Positions 36,819 to 46,439 of a DNA stretch of 64,000 nt are shown here, in pieces. The position numbers and the translations under genes were made by a program. Under the pieces are notes generated by a model. It was not told where the DNA came from and made no database searches. It worked only from the letters and a program-made list of their open reading frames with translations. Position 1 is the first letter of the stretch. Each line of letters starts with the position of its first letter. The DNA is from Cupriavidus yeoncheonensis. Lineage in GTDB: Bacteria; Pseudomonadota; Gammaproteobacteria; Burkholderiales; Burkholderiaceae. Location: assembly GCF_905397275.1 (NCBI RefSeq), contig NZ_CAJPUY010000007.1, positions 230,826 through 294,825 on the forward strand. The letters are read 5' to 3'.

Positions 36819-38231
36819 GTGGCGACAACGGAAGAGCGGGGCGATCGGCGCGAAAGCGGCAAGTCCGCGCGCAGCAAGGTGCCGCGCGGCACGCATTCGG
36901 CGATCGGGAATGTGGACCGCGATCCGGTCGACTTGCTGAAGATCAGCAGCGAAGGCCGGGTGCGGCGGCTGGTGCCGTTGCGTTACGGCCGCATGATCGA
37001 ATCCCCGTTCGCGTTCTACCGCGGCAGTGCGATCGTGCAGGCCCACGATCTCGCGGGCACGCCCAATTCCGGCCTGCACATGCAGATCTGCGGCGACTGC
37101 CACGTCGCCAACTTCGGTGGCTTTGCCACGCCCGAACGCGCACTGGTGTTCGACGTGAACGATTTCGACGAAACCAGCGTCGGGCCTTAGGAATGGGATC
37201 TCAAGCGCCTGGCCGCGAGCTTTGTCGTCGCTGCCCGGCATCTGCGCCACAAGCAGGGCGTGGCCGACGAGCTGGTCTACCAGCTCGTGTGCAGCTACCA
37301 GAATCGCATGCAGTCCTATGCCGGAATGGGCATCCTTGATACCTGGTACGACCGCATTACCTTCGATCGCCTGCTGAAGGAGGAGACTTCGCCCGACATC
37401 CAGAAGCGTATCCGTCGCAGCATCGAGCGCGCCGCGGACCGCACCAGCGAGGCGCTGCTGCCCAAGCTGGCCGAGCTGGTCGGCGACAAGTGGACCATCC
37501 TCGATGCGCCGCCGGCGGTCTTCCATGTACGCGGCCAGCACACGCTGTTCGATCCGGACGATGACTGGATGACGGCAAAGAATGTCGATGAAGTTGCCGT
37601 GAAGGTCTTCAAGGAATACCTCGGCACGCTCGCCCCGGACCGGCAACGGCTGCTGAGCCACTTCACGCTCCACGACCGTGCTTTCAAGGTGGTAGGCGTG
37701 GGCAGCGTCGGCACGCGGTGCCTGATCCAGCTGATGATCGACAGCCACGGCAAGCCGATCTTCCTGCAAGTGAAGGAAGCCGCTCGCTCGGTGGTGGGGC
37801 GCTATTTCAAGTGTCCGGCGGTTGCGCATGAAGGCCGCCGCGTGGTGGAAGGCCAGCGGCTGATGCAGGCAGCCAGCGACCTCTTCCTTGGATGGACCAA
37901 GGGCCCTTACGGCCGCCACTTCTATGTGCGCCAGCTGCGCGACATGAAACTGTCACCGCAGATCGAGCTGATGGATGCCGAGGTCCTGGGCAAATACGCT
38001 GCGCTCTGCGGTTGGGTGCTGGCGCGGGCGCACGCCAAGTCCGGCGGACTCGCCGCGGAGATCAGCGGCTATCTCGGCACTGGCGACCGCATGGCGGAAG
38101 TGATGGTAGGCTATTCGAACAGCTATGCCGACCAGGTCGAAAAGGATTACGAGCGCTTCGTGGCCGCCTGCCGTTCGGGCCGGCTGGAAGCGCGCACCGA
38201 AGTCGACATGGCTGCGGATTTCCGCGTCTGA
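36819..38231 (+). pseudogene. DUF2252 family gene interrupted by an in-frame amber codon
   Basis: Joining the frame through one stop gives a 470-residue DUF2252 protein. Codons 1-123 (from GTG 36819, GGAGG at 36810-36814) contain MQICGDCHVANFGGF and FDVNDFDET; then TAG at 37188-37190; then EWDLKRLAASFVVAARHL and the rest with no shift. DUF2252 proteins usually read GPWEWD here, so TAG very likely replaces a TGG (Trp), a single G-to-A change. The kinase-like fold's nucleotide motif is upstream and the body downstream is otherwise intact, so the change is recent or an error. Downstream ATGs could give a truncated product. Confidence 0.85.
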
Positions 38232-38267
38232 CGCGGATGAATAGTGGATTGCCAGGAGCGCTTGCCG

Positions 38268-38573
38268 ATGACCGAAGACATCCTGATGCAACTCATGGTC
38301 GAGGTGGAGAAGGAAGACCCGATCGACTACGCCAACCTGCCGTTCGACGATGCGGCGCTGCGCCAGCTTGCATGCCGGCTCATTGCCGAACGCTCGAACG
38401 AACTGGAAGCCTCCGGCATGCCCGCCGAGGCGCAGCTGGCGACGATGTGGGCGTCCACCGCGAAGCTGGTGCTGGAGAACATTGTCCTCAACGCCAGGCT
38501 GCTCACCCTGCAGGGCATGCCCGACGATGCGCGCGCGTTGATCGAGCGCATTTCGCGCCAGTCGCGCGGCTAG
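38268..38573 (+). CDS. Hypothetical protein, 101 residues
   Basis: An acidic helical protein with LPFDDAALRQLACRLIAE and a C-terminal Arg-rich end. AGGAG precedes the ATG 38268. Located 37 bases after the DUF2252 gene and perhaps cotranscribed. Function unknown; no family recognised. Confidence 0.55.
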   Translation: MTEDILMQLMVEVEKEDPIDYANLPFDDAALRQLACRLIAERSNELEASGMPAEAQLATMWASTAKLVLENIVLNARLLTLQGMPDDARALIERISRQSRG

Positions 38574-38720
38574 TTCGCGCCACGGCAGGGATGGCCATGT
38601 GCCGCAGCCTTATCACGGTGCGGCAAGCCCCGCATTTCGCTTAAAATACGCGTTTTGGCTCCGGCCCCGGCCGCGCACGTTCCGTGCGTGCGGGCCCGTA
38701 GCCGCCTGGGAGGAATTCGG

Positions 38721-39623
38721 GTGATCAAGTGGATTATCGTCGCCGGGTATCTCGGCGCCATCCTGTATGTGCATTTCCGCGGCAAGGCGAGATTGCGCAT
38801 CTGGCGACAGCTGCTCGACCATTCGGCGCTGGTCGCGCCGGTCAATTGCTTCATGTACGCGTTTTCGGGTGTGCCGCGCACGCCCTACATCCCGGTCGAC
38901 AACTTCCCCGACCTGGAACGGATCCGCGCAGCGTGGCCGGAGATCCGCGACGAGGGCCTGGCCCTGGCCGCGATGCGCAAGATCAAGGCCGCGGAGAAGA
39001 ACGACGACGCGGGCTTCAACTCGTTCTTCAAGAACGGCTGGAAGCGTTTTTACCTGAAGTGGTATGAAGCCCAGCACCCTTCGGCCGAGGCGCTGTGCCC
39101 GAAGACGGTGGCGTTGCTGCAAGGCATTCCCAGCGTGAAGGCCGCGATGTTCGCGGAACTGCCGCCAGGCGGCAAGCTCAATCCGCACCGCGACCCGTTC
39201 GCCGGTTCGTTGCGCTATCACCTGGGCCTGGCCACGCCGAACGACGACCGCTGCTTCATCGAGGTCGACGGCGAGCGCCACAGCTGGCGCGACGGTCAGG
39301 GCGTGGTGTTCGACGAAACCTACCTGCACTGGGCCGAGAACAAGAGCGATGCCAACCGGCTGATCCTGTTCTGCGACATCGAGCGCCCGATGCGTTTTGG
39401 CTGGGCCAGCAAGATCAACCACTGGCTGGGCCGCAAGGTCATGACCGCGGCAAGCTCGCCCAATGACGAGAACGACCAGACCGGCATGATCAACAAGCTG
39501 TTCCGCTTCGTCTGGCTGGCCGGACAATACCGCCGCCGCTACAAGGCGTGGAACCGCAAGCTGTACTACGTGACCAAGTTCGGGCTGATCGTCGCAGGCA
39601 TTGCGCTGATCATCTACCTGTAA
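38721..39623 (+). CDS. lpxO: LpxO-type aspartyl/asparaginyl beta-hydroxylase
   Basis: A 300-residue Fe(II)/2-oxoglutarate hydroxylase of the LpxO type, which hydroxylates an acyl chain of lipid A. An N-terminal helix and a C-terminal one (GLIVAGIALIIYL) anchor it to the inner membrane. The jelly-roll core has the iron ligands in LNPHRDPFAGSLRYH (His and Asp) and YLHWAENKS (second His). GTG start at 38721 with GGGAGGA upstream. The C-terminal helix leads into a terminator. Confidence 0.85.
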   Translation: MIKWIIVAGYLGAILYVHFRGKARLRIWRQLLDHSALVAPVNCFMYAFSGVPRTPYIPVDNFPDLERIRAAWPEIRDEGLALAAMRKIKAAEKNDDAGFNSFFKNGWKRFYLKWYEAQHPSAEALCPKTVALLQGIPSVKAAMFAELPPGGKLNPHRDPFAGSLRYHLGLATPNDDRCFIEVDGERHSWRDGQGVVFDETYLHWAENKSDANRLILFCDIERPMRFGWASKINHWLGRKVMTAASSPNDENDQTGMINKLFRFVWLAGQYRRRYKAWNRKLYYVTKFGLIVAGIALIIYL

Positions 39624-39650
39624 GCACTGGCCCAGAGCAGTGCGCAAGCA

Positions 39651-39678
39651 AAAAGAGCCGGCTGCTGCCGGCTCTTTT
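39651..39678. terminator. Bidirectional terminator between lpxO and the diguanylate cyclase
   Basis: AAAAGAGCCGG (39651-39661) and CCGGCTCTTTT (39668-39678) with a 6-base loop; A/T flanks work in both orientations. Confidence 0.85.
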
Positions 39679-39694
39679 GCTTTGGGATGCCGGC

Positions 39695-41170
39695 TCAGTC
39701 CCGCCGGCGATCGTCCAGGGCTTCGTAGTGGGCGCGCTTGGCGTCGTACATGCGGCTGTCGGCGACCTTCACGGTGTCGCTCAGGCGCTCGCCCTGCACG
39801 CAGGTGGCATAACCGATGGAAAAGCTCAGCGCGGTGCCCGGGTAGAACTGGTTGTTCAGCTCCACCACCTTCCCGATCTGCTCGACCACCGTGGCCGCGC
39901 CGCGCTCGTCGCGGCCGGGCAGCAGCACCATGAATTCATCGCCGCCGATGCGCGCCACGCAGAACTGTTCGCCCACGGCCTTCTTCAGGACTTCGCCGGT
40001 GCGCCGCAGCAGCGCATCGCCATCGCCATGTCCGAACTGGTCGTTGACCGTCTTCAGCCCGTTCAGGTCCACGGCGATCACGCTGACCGGCCATGGTCCC
40101 TTGCGGCCCAGGCGGGCCAATTCGTCTTCGTAGTAGGCGCGGTTGTACAGCTTGGTCAGCACGTCGTGCTTGCCCAGGAACTCCACATAGGCTTCGGCTT
40201 TCTTGCGGGCCGTAATGTCGGTGAGCGACACCAGCACCTGGTCCCAGTCCTGTTCGCAGCCCGGGAAGACCGACCATTGCATGAAGACATCGACGGACCT
40301 GCCGTCCAGCGCGTAGTTGATGACCTCGCGCTGTTGCCAGAGCTTTTCGTGCCACAGGTCGACCAGTTGCTCGGCGAAGTGAATGCGCATGTCGTCGCGG
40401 AACACATCGCCAAGGCGCGAGAGCAGGATTTGCTTGGATTCCGCGCCGAACATCTGCAGCGTCCGCCGGTTGACGTCGAGCACGCGGATTTCCTGCATGC
40501 AACGCGACACGAAATCCGGATGCACGTTGAGGAAGGTGCGGAAATCCGTGATGCCGGCCGCGCGGACTTCGTCGAGCAGCATCTTCACTGCGCTGAAATC
40601 CTCCACCCAGAGCGACACGGGTGAATGCTCGAACAGGCCCAGCGCATATTGCTCGCTGTGGCGCAGCTCGCGCTCGGTACGCATGCGCCTGGTGATGTCC
40701 TCGATCGACAGCAGCACGCGGTCCCAGGTGGCCTCATGCCCGGGCATGACCGTGGCGTCCAGGCGGATATCGAGGCGCTCGCCTTCGAGCGTGTAGTTCA
40801 CGGTCTGGCTCGCGAAGCGGTTGCCGCCATCCCACAGCTGGCCGAGTTCTTCGACGTGCTGGTCAAACATGTCGTCGCGGAAGACGGTGTCGAGATTGGC
40901 GACGAGGTCGGCAAGGTCGGCGGCGCGAAACAGTTCGAGCGTGCGGTGGTTCACCGCGATCACGCGGATCAGCGACGAGCAGTGTGCCACTTCATCCGGA
41001 TTGGCCCGCAGGTAGGCCCGCAAGTCCGTCACCCCTTCGGCGCGCAGCCGCCCGAAGTGCTCGCGCACGGCGCTGAAGTCTTCCAGCCAGAGCGAGACCG
41101 GCGCCAGTTGAAACAGAGTCTGGTAGTCGTCGTCGACGCGCGACGCCGCGGATGCACTGCGCAAGGCCAT
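39695..41170 (-). CDS. Diguanylate cyclase with two duplicated PAS domains
   Basis: A 491-residue cytosolic enzyme. Residues about 15-160 and 175-320 are two copies of one PAS module (each starts with PVSLWLEDFSAV or PVSLWVEDFSAV and contains VNHRTLELF or VNRRTLQMF), then a GGDEF domain with RIGGDEF. The active-site motif is intact, so it should make c-di-GMP from GTP. The product-inhibition site RxxD, normally five residues before GGDEF, is absent (VGEQ there), so feedback control may be weak. No membrane segments. It shares a terminator with the convergent lpxO. Confidence 0.9.
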   Translation of the reverse strand: MALRSASAASRVDDDYQTLFQLAPVSLWLEDFSAVREHFGRLRAEGVTDLRAYLRANPDEVAHCSSLIRVIAVNHRTLELFRAADLADLVANLDTVFRDDMFDQHVEELGQLWDGGNRFASQTVNYTLEGERLDIRLDATVMPGHEATWDRVLLSIEDITRRMRTERELRHSEQYALGLFEHSPVSLWVEDFSAVKMLLDEVRAAGITDFRTFLNVHPDFVSRCMQEIRVLDVNRRTLQMFGAESKQILLSRLGDVFRDDMRIHFAEQLVDLWHEKLWQQREVINYALDGRSVDVFMQWSVFPGCEQDWDQVLVSLTDITARKKAEAYVEFLGKHDVLTKLYNRAYYEDELARLGRKGPWPVSVIAVDLNGLKTVNDQFGHGDGDALLRRTGEVLKKAVGEQFCVARIGGDEFMVLLPGRDERGAATVVEQIGKVVELNNQFYPGTALSFSIGYATCVQGERLSDTVKVADSRMYDAKRAHYEALDDRRRD

Positions 41171-41338
41171 TCTCCCTTTTTCTTGTCATCCCGATGATCG
41201 CCAGGGTGCGGCGGCGAGGGCCAACGGTCCGGGTCTCGCCAGGAACCGGTCGGCCAGGCCAGCGGCAAGGATAGGCCAGCGCAAACGAAAAAGGGAGCGG
41301 TGTTGCAAAAAGGCGAGTGCCTGCCGGTCCGCGCCCGG

Positions 41339-42775
41339 CTATGCCGCCAGCCGGTGGACGACCGCCGCCACGGTGCCAAGCGCGCGCTCGAGTTGCGCCG
41401 AATGCGGCGTGCCGCAGTTGATGCGCACGAAGCCGTCGCAGCGCGGGGAATTGGAGAACATCAGGCCCGGCGCCACGTAGACGCCTTCGCGCAATGCCTG
41501 TTCGAACAATGCTTCGGATGACACGCCTTCCGGCAGTTCGACCCACAGGTGGAAGCCGCCGCGCGGCAGCGTCAGCCGCGTGCCGGCGGGGAAGGTCGCG
41601 GCGATCACCTGGGCCGTCCACTCGCGCTGCTGGCGCAGCGCCAGGCGCAGCCGCCGCAGGTGGCGCTCATAGCCTCCCGTCGCCATGAATTCGGCGACGG
41701 CTGCCTGGGAGAGCATCTCGTTGGGGCGCGACAGCGCGAACTTCAGCATTTCCACGCGCGCATGCCATTTGCCACCCGCGATCCAGCCGAGCCGCACGCC
41801 GGGCGCCAGCACCTTGTGCACGGACGAGCAATAGATCACGTTGCCGCTGCGGTCCCATGCCTTCGCGGCGGCCAGCGGCGTGTCGAGGTCGGCGGTGGCG
41901 GACAGGCAGTCGTCCTCGATCAGCGGCACGCCGTGATCCTCGCACCATTGCACCAGCCGGATCTTGTGGGCGTCCGGCATGACGGAACCGAGCGGGTTCT
42001 GCAGGTTGGGCATGGCGACCACGGCACGGATGTTGTCGTAGGTACGCACCGCCAGTTCCAGCGCTTCCATCGAGAGGCCGGTCTGCGCGCTGCAGGGGAT
42101 CTCGAGCGCGCGCATGCCCAGGCTTTCCAGGATCTGCAGCAGGCCGTAGTAGGTAGGCGATTCCACGGCAATCACGTCGCCCGGTCCGGCCACGGCGCGC
42201 AGCGCCAGTTGCAGGGCCTCGGTACAGCCGTGGGTAATCAGCACCTCATCCGGCGATAGCGTGAAGCGGCTGCGCAGTGCCAGCCGGGCCAGCGCGGCGC
42301 GCAAGGCCGGGTGGCCGCGCGGAGCGGCGGCTTCGCCATAGAGCGTGGCGTCGCGCCGCAGGATGCGGCTGGCTGCCTGCTGGAGCGCGGCGAGCGGGTA
42401 GAGCGACGGCGCACCGCGGGCGCCACCCAGGCTGAACACGGACGGGTCCTGCTGGCTGCGCGCGAGCACGGACGAGATGCGCTGGTGCATGCCGATGTAC
42501 TGGGCCGGATCGGGCAGCGTCGCCGCCGGCTCGGTGATCGGCGCCAGGCGCAGGGGCGTGGTCGCCTGCACGAAATAGCCTGAGCGCGGGCGGGCTTCCA
42601 CCAGGCCGTCGCTCTCGAGCTGCCGGCACGCCTGCAGCGCGGTCGACAGGCTCACGTCATGGGTGCTCATCAGGGCCCGCACCGACGGCATGCGGCGCCC
42701 CGGCGCCAGCGAGCCCGCATGGATGGCCTGGCGGTAGTGGTCGGCGAGCTGCTGGTAGAGCGGAGCGGAATCCAT
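41339..42775 (-). CDS. MocR-type GntR/aminotransferase regulator
   Basis: A 478-residue regulator: N-terminal GntR winged helix (RRMPSVRALMSTHDVSLSTA near 33-52) fused to a class I aminotransferase-like domain with the PLP lysine in SSVHKVLAPGVRLG. MocR proteins sense amino-compound metabolites through PLP. Two inverted repeats in the divergent intergenic region (42815-42831, 42838-42863) are likely operators. The target may be its divergent neighbour, the DUF2917-like gene, or genes elsewhere. Start at 42775. Confidence 0.9.
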   Translation of the reverse strand: MDSAPLYQQLADHYRQAIHAGSLAPGRRMPSVRALMSTHDVSLSTALQACRQLESDGLVEARPRSGYFVQATTPLRLAPITEPAATLPDPAQYIGMHQRISSVLARSQQDPSVFSLGGARGAPSLYPLAALQQAASRILRRDATLYGEAAAPRGHPALRAALARLALRSRFTLSPDEVLITHGCTEALQLALRAVAGPGDVIAVESPTYYGLLQILESLGMRALEIPCSAQTGLSMEALELAVRTYDNIRAVVAMPNLQNPLGSVMPDAHKIRLVQWCEDHGVPLIEDDCLSATADLDTPLAAAKAWDRSGNVIYCSSVHKVLAPGVRLGWIAGGKWHARVEMLKFALSRPNEMLSQAAVAEFMATGGYERHLRRLRLALRQQREWTAQVIAATFPAGTRLTLPRGGFHLWVELPEGVSSEALFEQALREGVYVAPGLMFSNSPRCDGFVRINCGTPHSAQLERALGTVAAVVHRLAA

Positions 42776-42814
42776 GCGACATGATCGCCCCGCTGGCGGG
42801 GCCGCGAACAGATA

Positions 42815-42863
42815 CAGAAGATTGGCTTCTGCATCGTAACAGAGCAAAAAAATCTGCTCTGTT
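42815..42863. promoter_or_regulatory. Two inverted repeats in the mocR divergent region
   Basis: CAGAAG-5-CTTCTG at 42815-42831, and AACAGAGCA-8-TGCTCTGTT at 42838-42863, both perfect. The second spacer includes an A7 tract. Likely binding sites for the adjacent MocR regulator. Confidence 0.65.
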
Positions 42864-42952
42864 CCGGTCCCTGGCCGATCGCGCTGTGGCTATGTGGGCC
42901 GGGGAGGCGCCGATACGCTGGGTACCTGTCCGAACCGCGCCCAGGAGCCCTC

Positions 42953-43327
42953 ATGCCAGCCCCGCCAGCCCCGATCCCCACACCGATTTCTCCGATTCGC
43001 TATGCGCTCGGCCCCGGCCAGGCCCTCAGGCGCCACGCCGCGCGCGGCACTGTCATCCACGTGGCCGAGGGACATGTCGAGGTGGTTTTGCCGCCGCAAT
43101 GGGCTGCGATCGGCACACTTGGCCTTTGTCACCGGCTCAGCCCCGGCGGGGTGCTGGTGCTCGGTGAACGCGGCTGGCTGACGGTGTCGGCCACCGGCGC
43201 TGCCGAAGTGATGTGGCAAGAGCCCGCGCCGGGCCGCTGGCAGCGCAGGTGGCGCGGGCTGGCTGGATGGCTGCGCCGCCGCGCCTTGCCGGCCACCACC
43301 GGCCCCGTCAAGGCGGAAACCCGATAG
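42953..43327 (+). CDS. DUF2917-like small protein
   Basis: A 124-residue protein with GQALRRHAARGTVIHVAEGHVEVVLPP, HRLSPGGVLVLGERGWLTV and a basic C-terminus. The beta pattern resembles DUF2917 (a small barrel), a family of unknown function found in beta-proteobacteria, though the match is by impression. It is divergent from the MocR gene, and a strong terminator follows at 43334. Confidence 0.55.
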   Translation: MPAPPAPIPTPISPIRYALGPGQALRRHAARGTVIHVAEGHVEVVLPPQWAAIGTLGLCHRLSPGGVLVLGERGWLTVSATGAAEVMWQEPAPGRWQRRWRGLAGWLRRRALPATTGPVKAETR

Positions 43328-43333
43328 AATGGC

Positions 43334-43369
43334 GCACCCGGCCGGCCTTGCCCGGCCGGGTGCCCTTTT
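43334..43369 (+). terminator. Rho-independent terminator after the DUF2917-like gene
   Basis: Twelve-bp perfect stem GCACCCGGCCGG (43334-43345) with 43352-43363, followed by CCTTTTC. Confidence 0.85.
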
Positions 43370-43456
43370 CTGGCCCGCTCCCGATGCCCGTGGCATGTCG
43401 TACGGATAGCGCGGCCGTTCCGGCTACGACTGTGGCCGCATCCTCGCAGGTTTTCC

Positions 43457-45073
43457 ATGCTCCGCCTTTCCGAACTCAAGCTCTCCCTCGAACACACTGA
43501 AGACGATCTCGACCACGCCGTGCGCGGCGCACTGGCCCAGATCGGCGTGAAGGGCGACGGGCTGGTGCAATTCACCGTGTTCCGCCGCGCGCACGACGCG
43601 CGCAAGCGCTCCGATATCAAGCTCACCTACATCATCGACATCGAGGTGAAGGACGAGCCCGCCGCCATCCGCCGCATGGCCGGCAAGCCGAACTGGAGCG
43701 TAACGCCCGACATGGCCTACCGCTTCGTCGCGCGGGCGCCGCAGGGCGGCAATACGCCGCGTCCGGTGGTGATCGGCATGGGGCCCTGCGGCCTGCTGGC
43801 CGGCCTGCTCCTGGCGCAGATGGGCTTCCGCCCGATCATCCTCGAGCGCGGCAAGGAAGTGCGCGAGCGCACCCGGGACACCTTCGGCCTGTGGCGCAAG
43901 AGCGTGCTGAATCCGGAGTCGAACGTGCAGTTCGGCGAAGGCGGCGCGGGCACGTTCTCGGACGGCAAGCTGTACAGCCAGATCAAGGATCCGAAGCACT
44001 ACGGCCGCAAGGTGCTCGACGAGTTCGTGCGCGCCGGCGCGCCGGAAGACATCCTGTACAAGGCGCGCCCGCACATCGGCACGTTCCGGCTGGTGAGCAT
44101 GGTCGAGAAGATGCGCGCGGAGATCCGCGAGCTGGGCGGCGAGGTCCGCTTCGAGACCCGCGTCGACGACCTCGACATCGAACACGGCAAGCTGCGCGGC
44201 CTGAAACTGTCCACGGGCGAGTACCTGGCGGCCGAGCATGTCATCCTGGCGGTGGGGCACAGCGCGCGCGACACCTTCGAGGTGCTGCACGAGCGCGGCG
44301 TGTTCATGGAAGCCAAGCCGTTCTCGCTCGGTTTCCGCATCGAGCATCCGCAGGGCCTGATCAACCGCAGCCGCTTCGGCAAGTTCGCCGGCAACAAGCT
44401 GCTGGGCGCGGCCGACTACAAGGTGGTGCACCACTGCAGCAACGGCCGTTCGGTGTACAGCTTCTGCATGTGCCCGGGCGGCACCGTAGTGGCCGCCGCC
44501 TCGGAGCCGGGCCGCGTGGTGACCAACGGCATGAGCCAGTACAAGCGCGCGGAGCGCAACGCGAATGCGGGCATCGTGGTGGGCATCACGCCGCAGGACT
44601 ACCCCGGCGGTCCGCTGGCCGGCATCGAGTTCCAGCGCAAGTGGGAAGAGCGCGCGTTTGAACTGGGCGGACGCAACTACAACGCGCCGGGCCAGCTGGT
44701 GGGCGATTTCATCGCGCGCCGGGCGTCGACTTCGCTCGGCTCGGTCGAGCCGTCCTACAAGCCGGGCGTGACGCCGACCGACCTCGGCACCGCGCTGCCC
44801 GATTACGTCATCGAGGCCATCCGGGAAGCCCTGCCGGAACTCGACAAGAAGATCGCCGGCTTTGCCATGCACGATGCGGTGCTGACCGGCGTGGAAACGC
44901 GCACGTCGTCGCCGCTGCGCATCGAGCGCAAGGCGGACTACCAGAGCGTGAATGTGGAAGGCCTGTATCCGGCCGGCGAGGGTGCCGGCTATGCGGGCGG
45001 GATCTACTCGGCCGCGATCGACGGCATCGAAGTGGCCGAGGCCGTGGCGCTGGCCATCGTCAACGGCCGTTGA
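43457..45073 (+). CDS. FAD-dependent dehydrogenase (COG2509 family)
   Basis: A 538-residue flavoprotein with an N-terminal domain of about 90 residues (MLRLSELKLSLEHTEDDLDHA...) before the FAD-binding VIGMGPCGLLAGLLLAQMG near 95. Other family motifs: GEGGAGTFSDGKLY and FCMCPGGTVVAAAS, and YPAGEGAGYAGGIYSAAIDG at the C-terminus. It oxidises or reduces an unknown substrate; widely distributed, uncharacterised biochemically. Its TGA stop directly abuts the stop of the convergent gene. Confidence 0.85.
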   Translation: MLRLSELKLSLEHTEDDLDHAVRGALAQIGVKGDGLVQFTVFRRAHDARKRSDIKLTYIIDIEVKDEPAAIRRMAGKPNWSVTPDMAYRFVARAPQGGNTPRPVVIGMGPCGLLAGLLLAQMGFRPIILERGKEVRERTRDTFGLWRKSVLNPESNVQFGEGGAGTFSDGKLYSQIKDPKHYGRKVLDEFVRAGAPEDILYKARPHIGTFRLVSMVEKMRAEIRELGGEVRFETRVDDLDIEHGKLRGLKLSTGEYLAAEHVILAVGHSARDTFEVLHERGVFMEAKPFSLGFRIEHPQGLINRSRFGKFAGNKLLGAADYKVVHHCSNGRSVYSFCMCPGGTVVAAASEPGRVVTNGMSQYKRAERNANAGIVVGITPQDYPGGPLAGIEFQRKWEERAFELGGRNYNAPGQLVGDFIARRASTSLGSVEPSYKPGVTPTDLGTALPDYVIEAIREALPELDKKIAGFAMHDAVLTGVETRTSSPLRIERKADYQSVNVEGLYPAGEGAGYAGGIYSAAIDGIEVAEAVALAIVNGR

Positions 45074-46345
45074 TCAGCGCGCGGCCAGCCACTGCGCCGC
45101 GCCCTGGCCCGCGGTGCGGCCGCTGGCGAAGCAGGCCGTAAGCAGGTAGCCGCCGGTCGGGGCTTCCCAGTCCAGCATCTCGCCGGCGCAGAACACGCCG
45201 GGCAGCGCATTCAGCATCAGGCTGGCGTTCATCGCTTCAAAACGTACGCCGCCTGCGCAGCTGATGACCTCGTCGATCGGCCGCGCACGCAACAGCCGCA
45301 GCGGCAGCGCCTTGATGGATGCGGCCAGGGTCGCGGTGTCCAGCATGGCGTCCTTCGACAGGCACTCGCGCAGCAGGCCGGCCTTCACGCCGGTAATGCC
45401 GAGCCGGCTCTGCAAATGGCTCGACAGCGAACGCGAGCCACGCGGATGCGATACCGCTGCCAGCACACGCTGCGCATCATGGTCGGGCAGCAGGTCCAGG
45501 TGGACGATGGCTTCGCCGTCGCGCTCGATCCGGTCGCGGATGGGCGCGGACAGCGCGTAGACCAGGCTGCCCTCGATGCCGCCCGCGCTGATCACGAACT
45601 CGCCCTGGCGATAATGCGCGTTGCCCTGCGTGTCGGTCACCGCCAGCGCAACGGGCTTGACCGGATGGCCGGCATGGCGCTCGGAGAAGATCGCGCTCCA
45701 GCTGGCATCGAAGCCGCAGTTCGCCGGTCGCAGCGCGGCGATTTCGACGCCATGCTGCGCGAGCAGCGGCACCCACGCGCCATCGGAGCCAAGGCGTGCC
45801 CAGCTTGCGCCGCCGAGCGCCAGGATCACGGCATTCGCCTGCACCTGCCGTTCGCCTTGCGGCGTGGCAAAGCGCAGGGCGCGCGGCGCAGCGTCGGTCC
45901 AGCCGAGCCAGCGGTGCCGCATATGGAACTGCACGCCGCCTTCACGCAGCCGGTGCAGCCACGCGCGCAGCATCGGCGCGGCCTTCATGTCCGTCGGAAA
46001 GACCCGGCCGGAGCTGCCGACGAAGGTCTCGATACCAAGCCCGTGTACCCAGTCGCGCAGGGCCTGTGCGCCGAAGTCCGCCAGCATCGGCGCGACCTGG
46101 GCGGTGCGTTCGCCGTAGCGCGAAAGAAATGCCGGCTCGGGTTCGGCATGGGTGAGGTTCATGCCGCTCTTGCCCGCCATCAGGAACTTGCGTCCTACCG
46201 ATGGCATGGCATCGAAGACGTGTACGCGCACGCCACGCGCGGCCAGTACCTCGGCCGCCATCAGGCCTGCGGGGCCGCCGCCAATCACGGCGGCTTCAAG
46301 CGGCAGGATGGCGGGCGCGGCGGACGGGGTATCGGTGGACGGCAT
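45074..46345 (-). CDS. BaiN/YhiN-like flavoprotein (HI0933 family)
   Basis: A 423-residue flavoprotein of the YhiN/HI0933 class (TIGR03862 subgroup). FAD motif AVIGGGPAGLMAAEVL near 19-34, then FLMAGKSGMNLTHAEP, and CAGEMLDWEAPTGGYLLTACFASG at the C-terminus. Enzymatic role unknown; some relatives reduce double bonds. Convergent with the COG2509 gene with no intergenic base (TGATCA shared region). Confidence 0.85.
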   Translation of the reverse strand: MPSTDTPSAAPAILPLEAAVIGGGPAGLMAAEVLAARGVRVHVFDAMPSVGRKFLMAGKSGMNLTHAEPEPAFLSRYGERTAQVAPMLADFGAQALRDWVHGLGIETFVGSSGRVFPTDMKAAPMLRAWLHRLREGGVQFHMRHRWLGWTDAAPRALRFATPQGERQVQANAVILALGGASWARLGSDGAWVPLLAQHGVEIAALRPANCGFDASWSAIFSERHAGHPVKPVALAVTDTQGNAHYRQGEFVISAGGIEGSLVYALSAPIRDRIERDGEAIVHLDLLPDHDAQRVLAAVSHPRGSRSLSSHLQSRLGITGVKAGLLRECLSKDAMLDTATLAASIKALPLRLLRARPIDEVISCAGGVRFEAMNASLMLNALPGVFCAGEMLDWEAPTGGYLLTACFASGRTAGQGAAQWLAAR

Positions 46346-46439
46346 GGCAATGCGCAGAAGGATGGCGGGGGCGTGCTACGCCGCGGATTATAGAGCCTGC
46401 GGCAGCGCTAAAATGGTGCTTTGTCCCTGCCTTGCCGCC

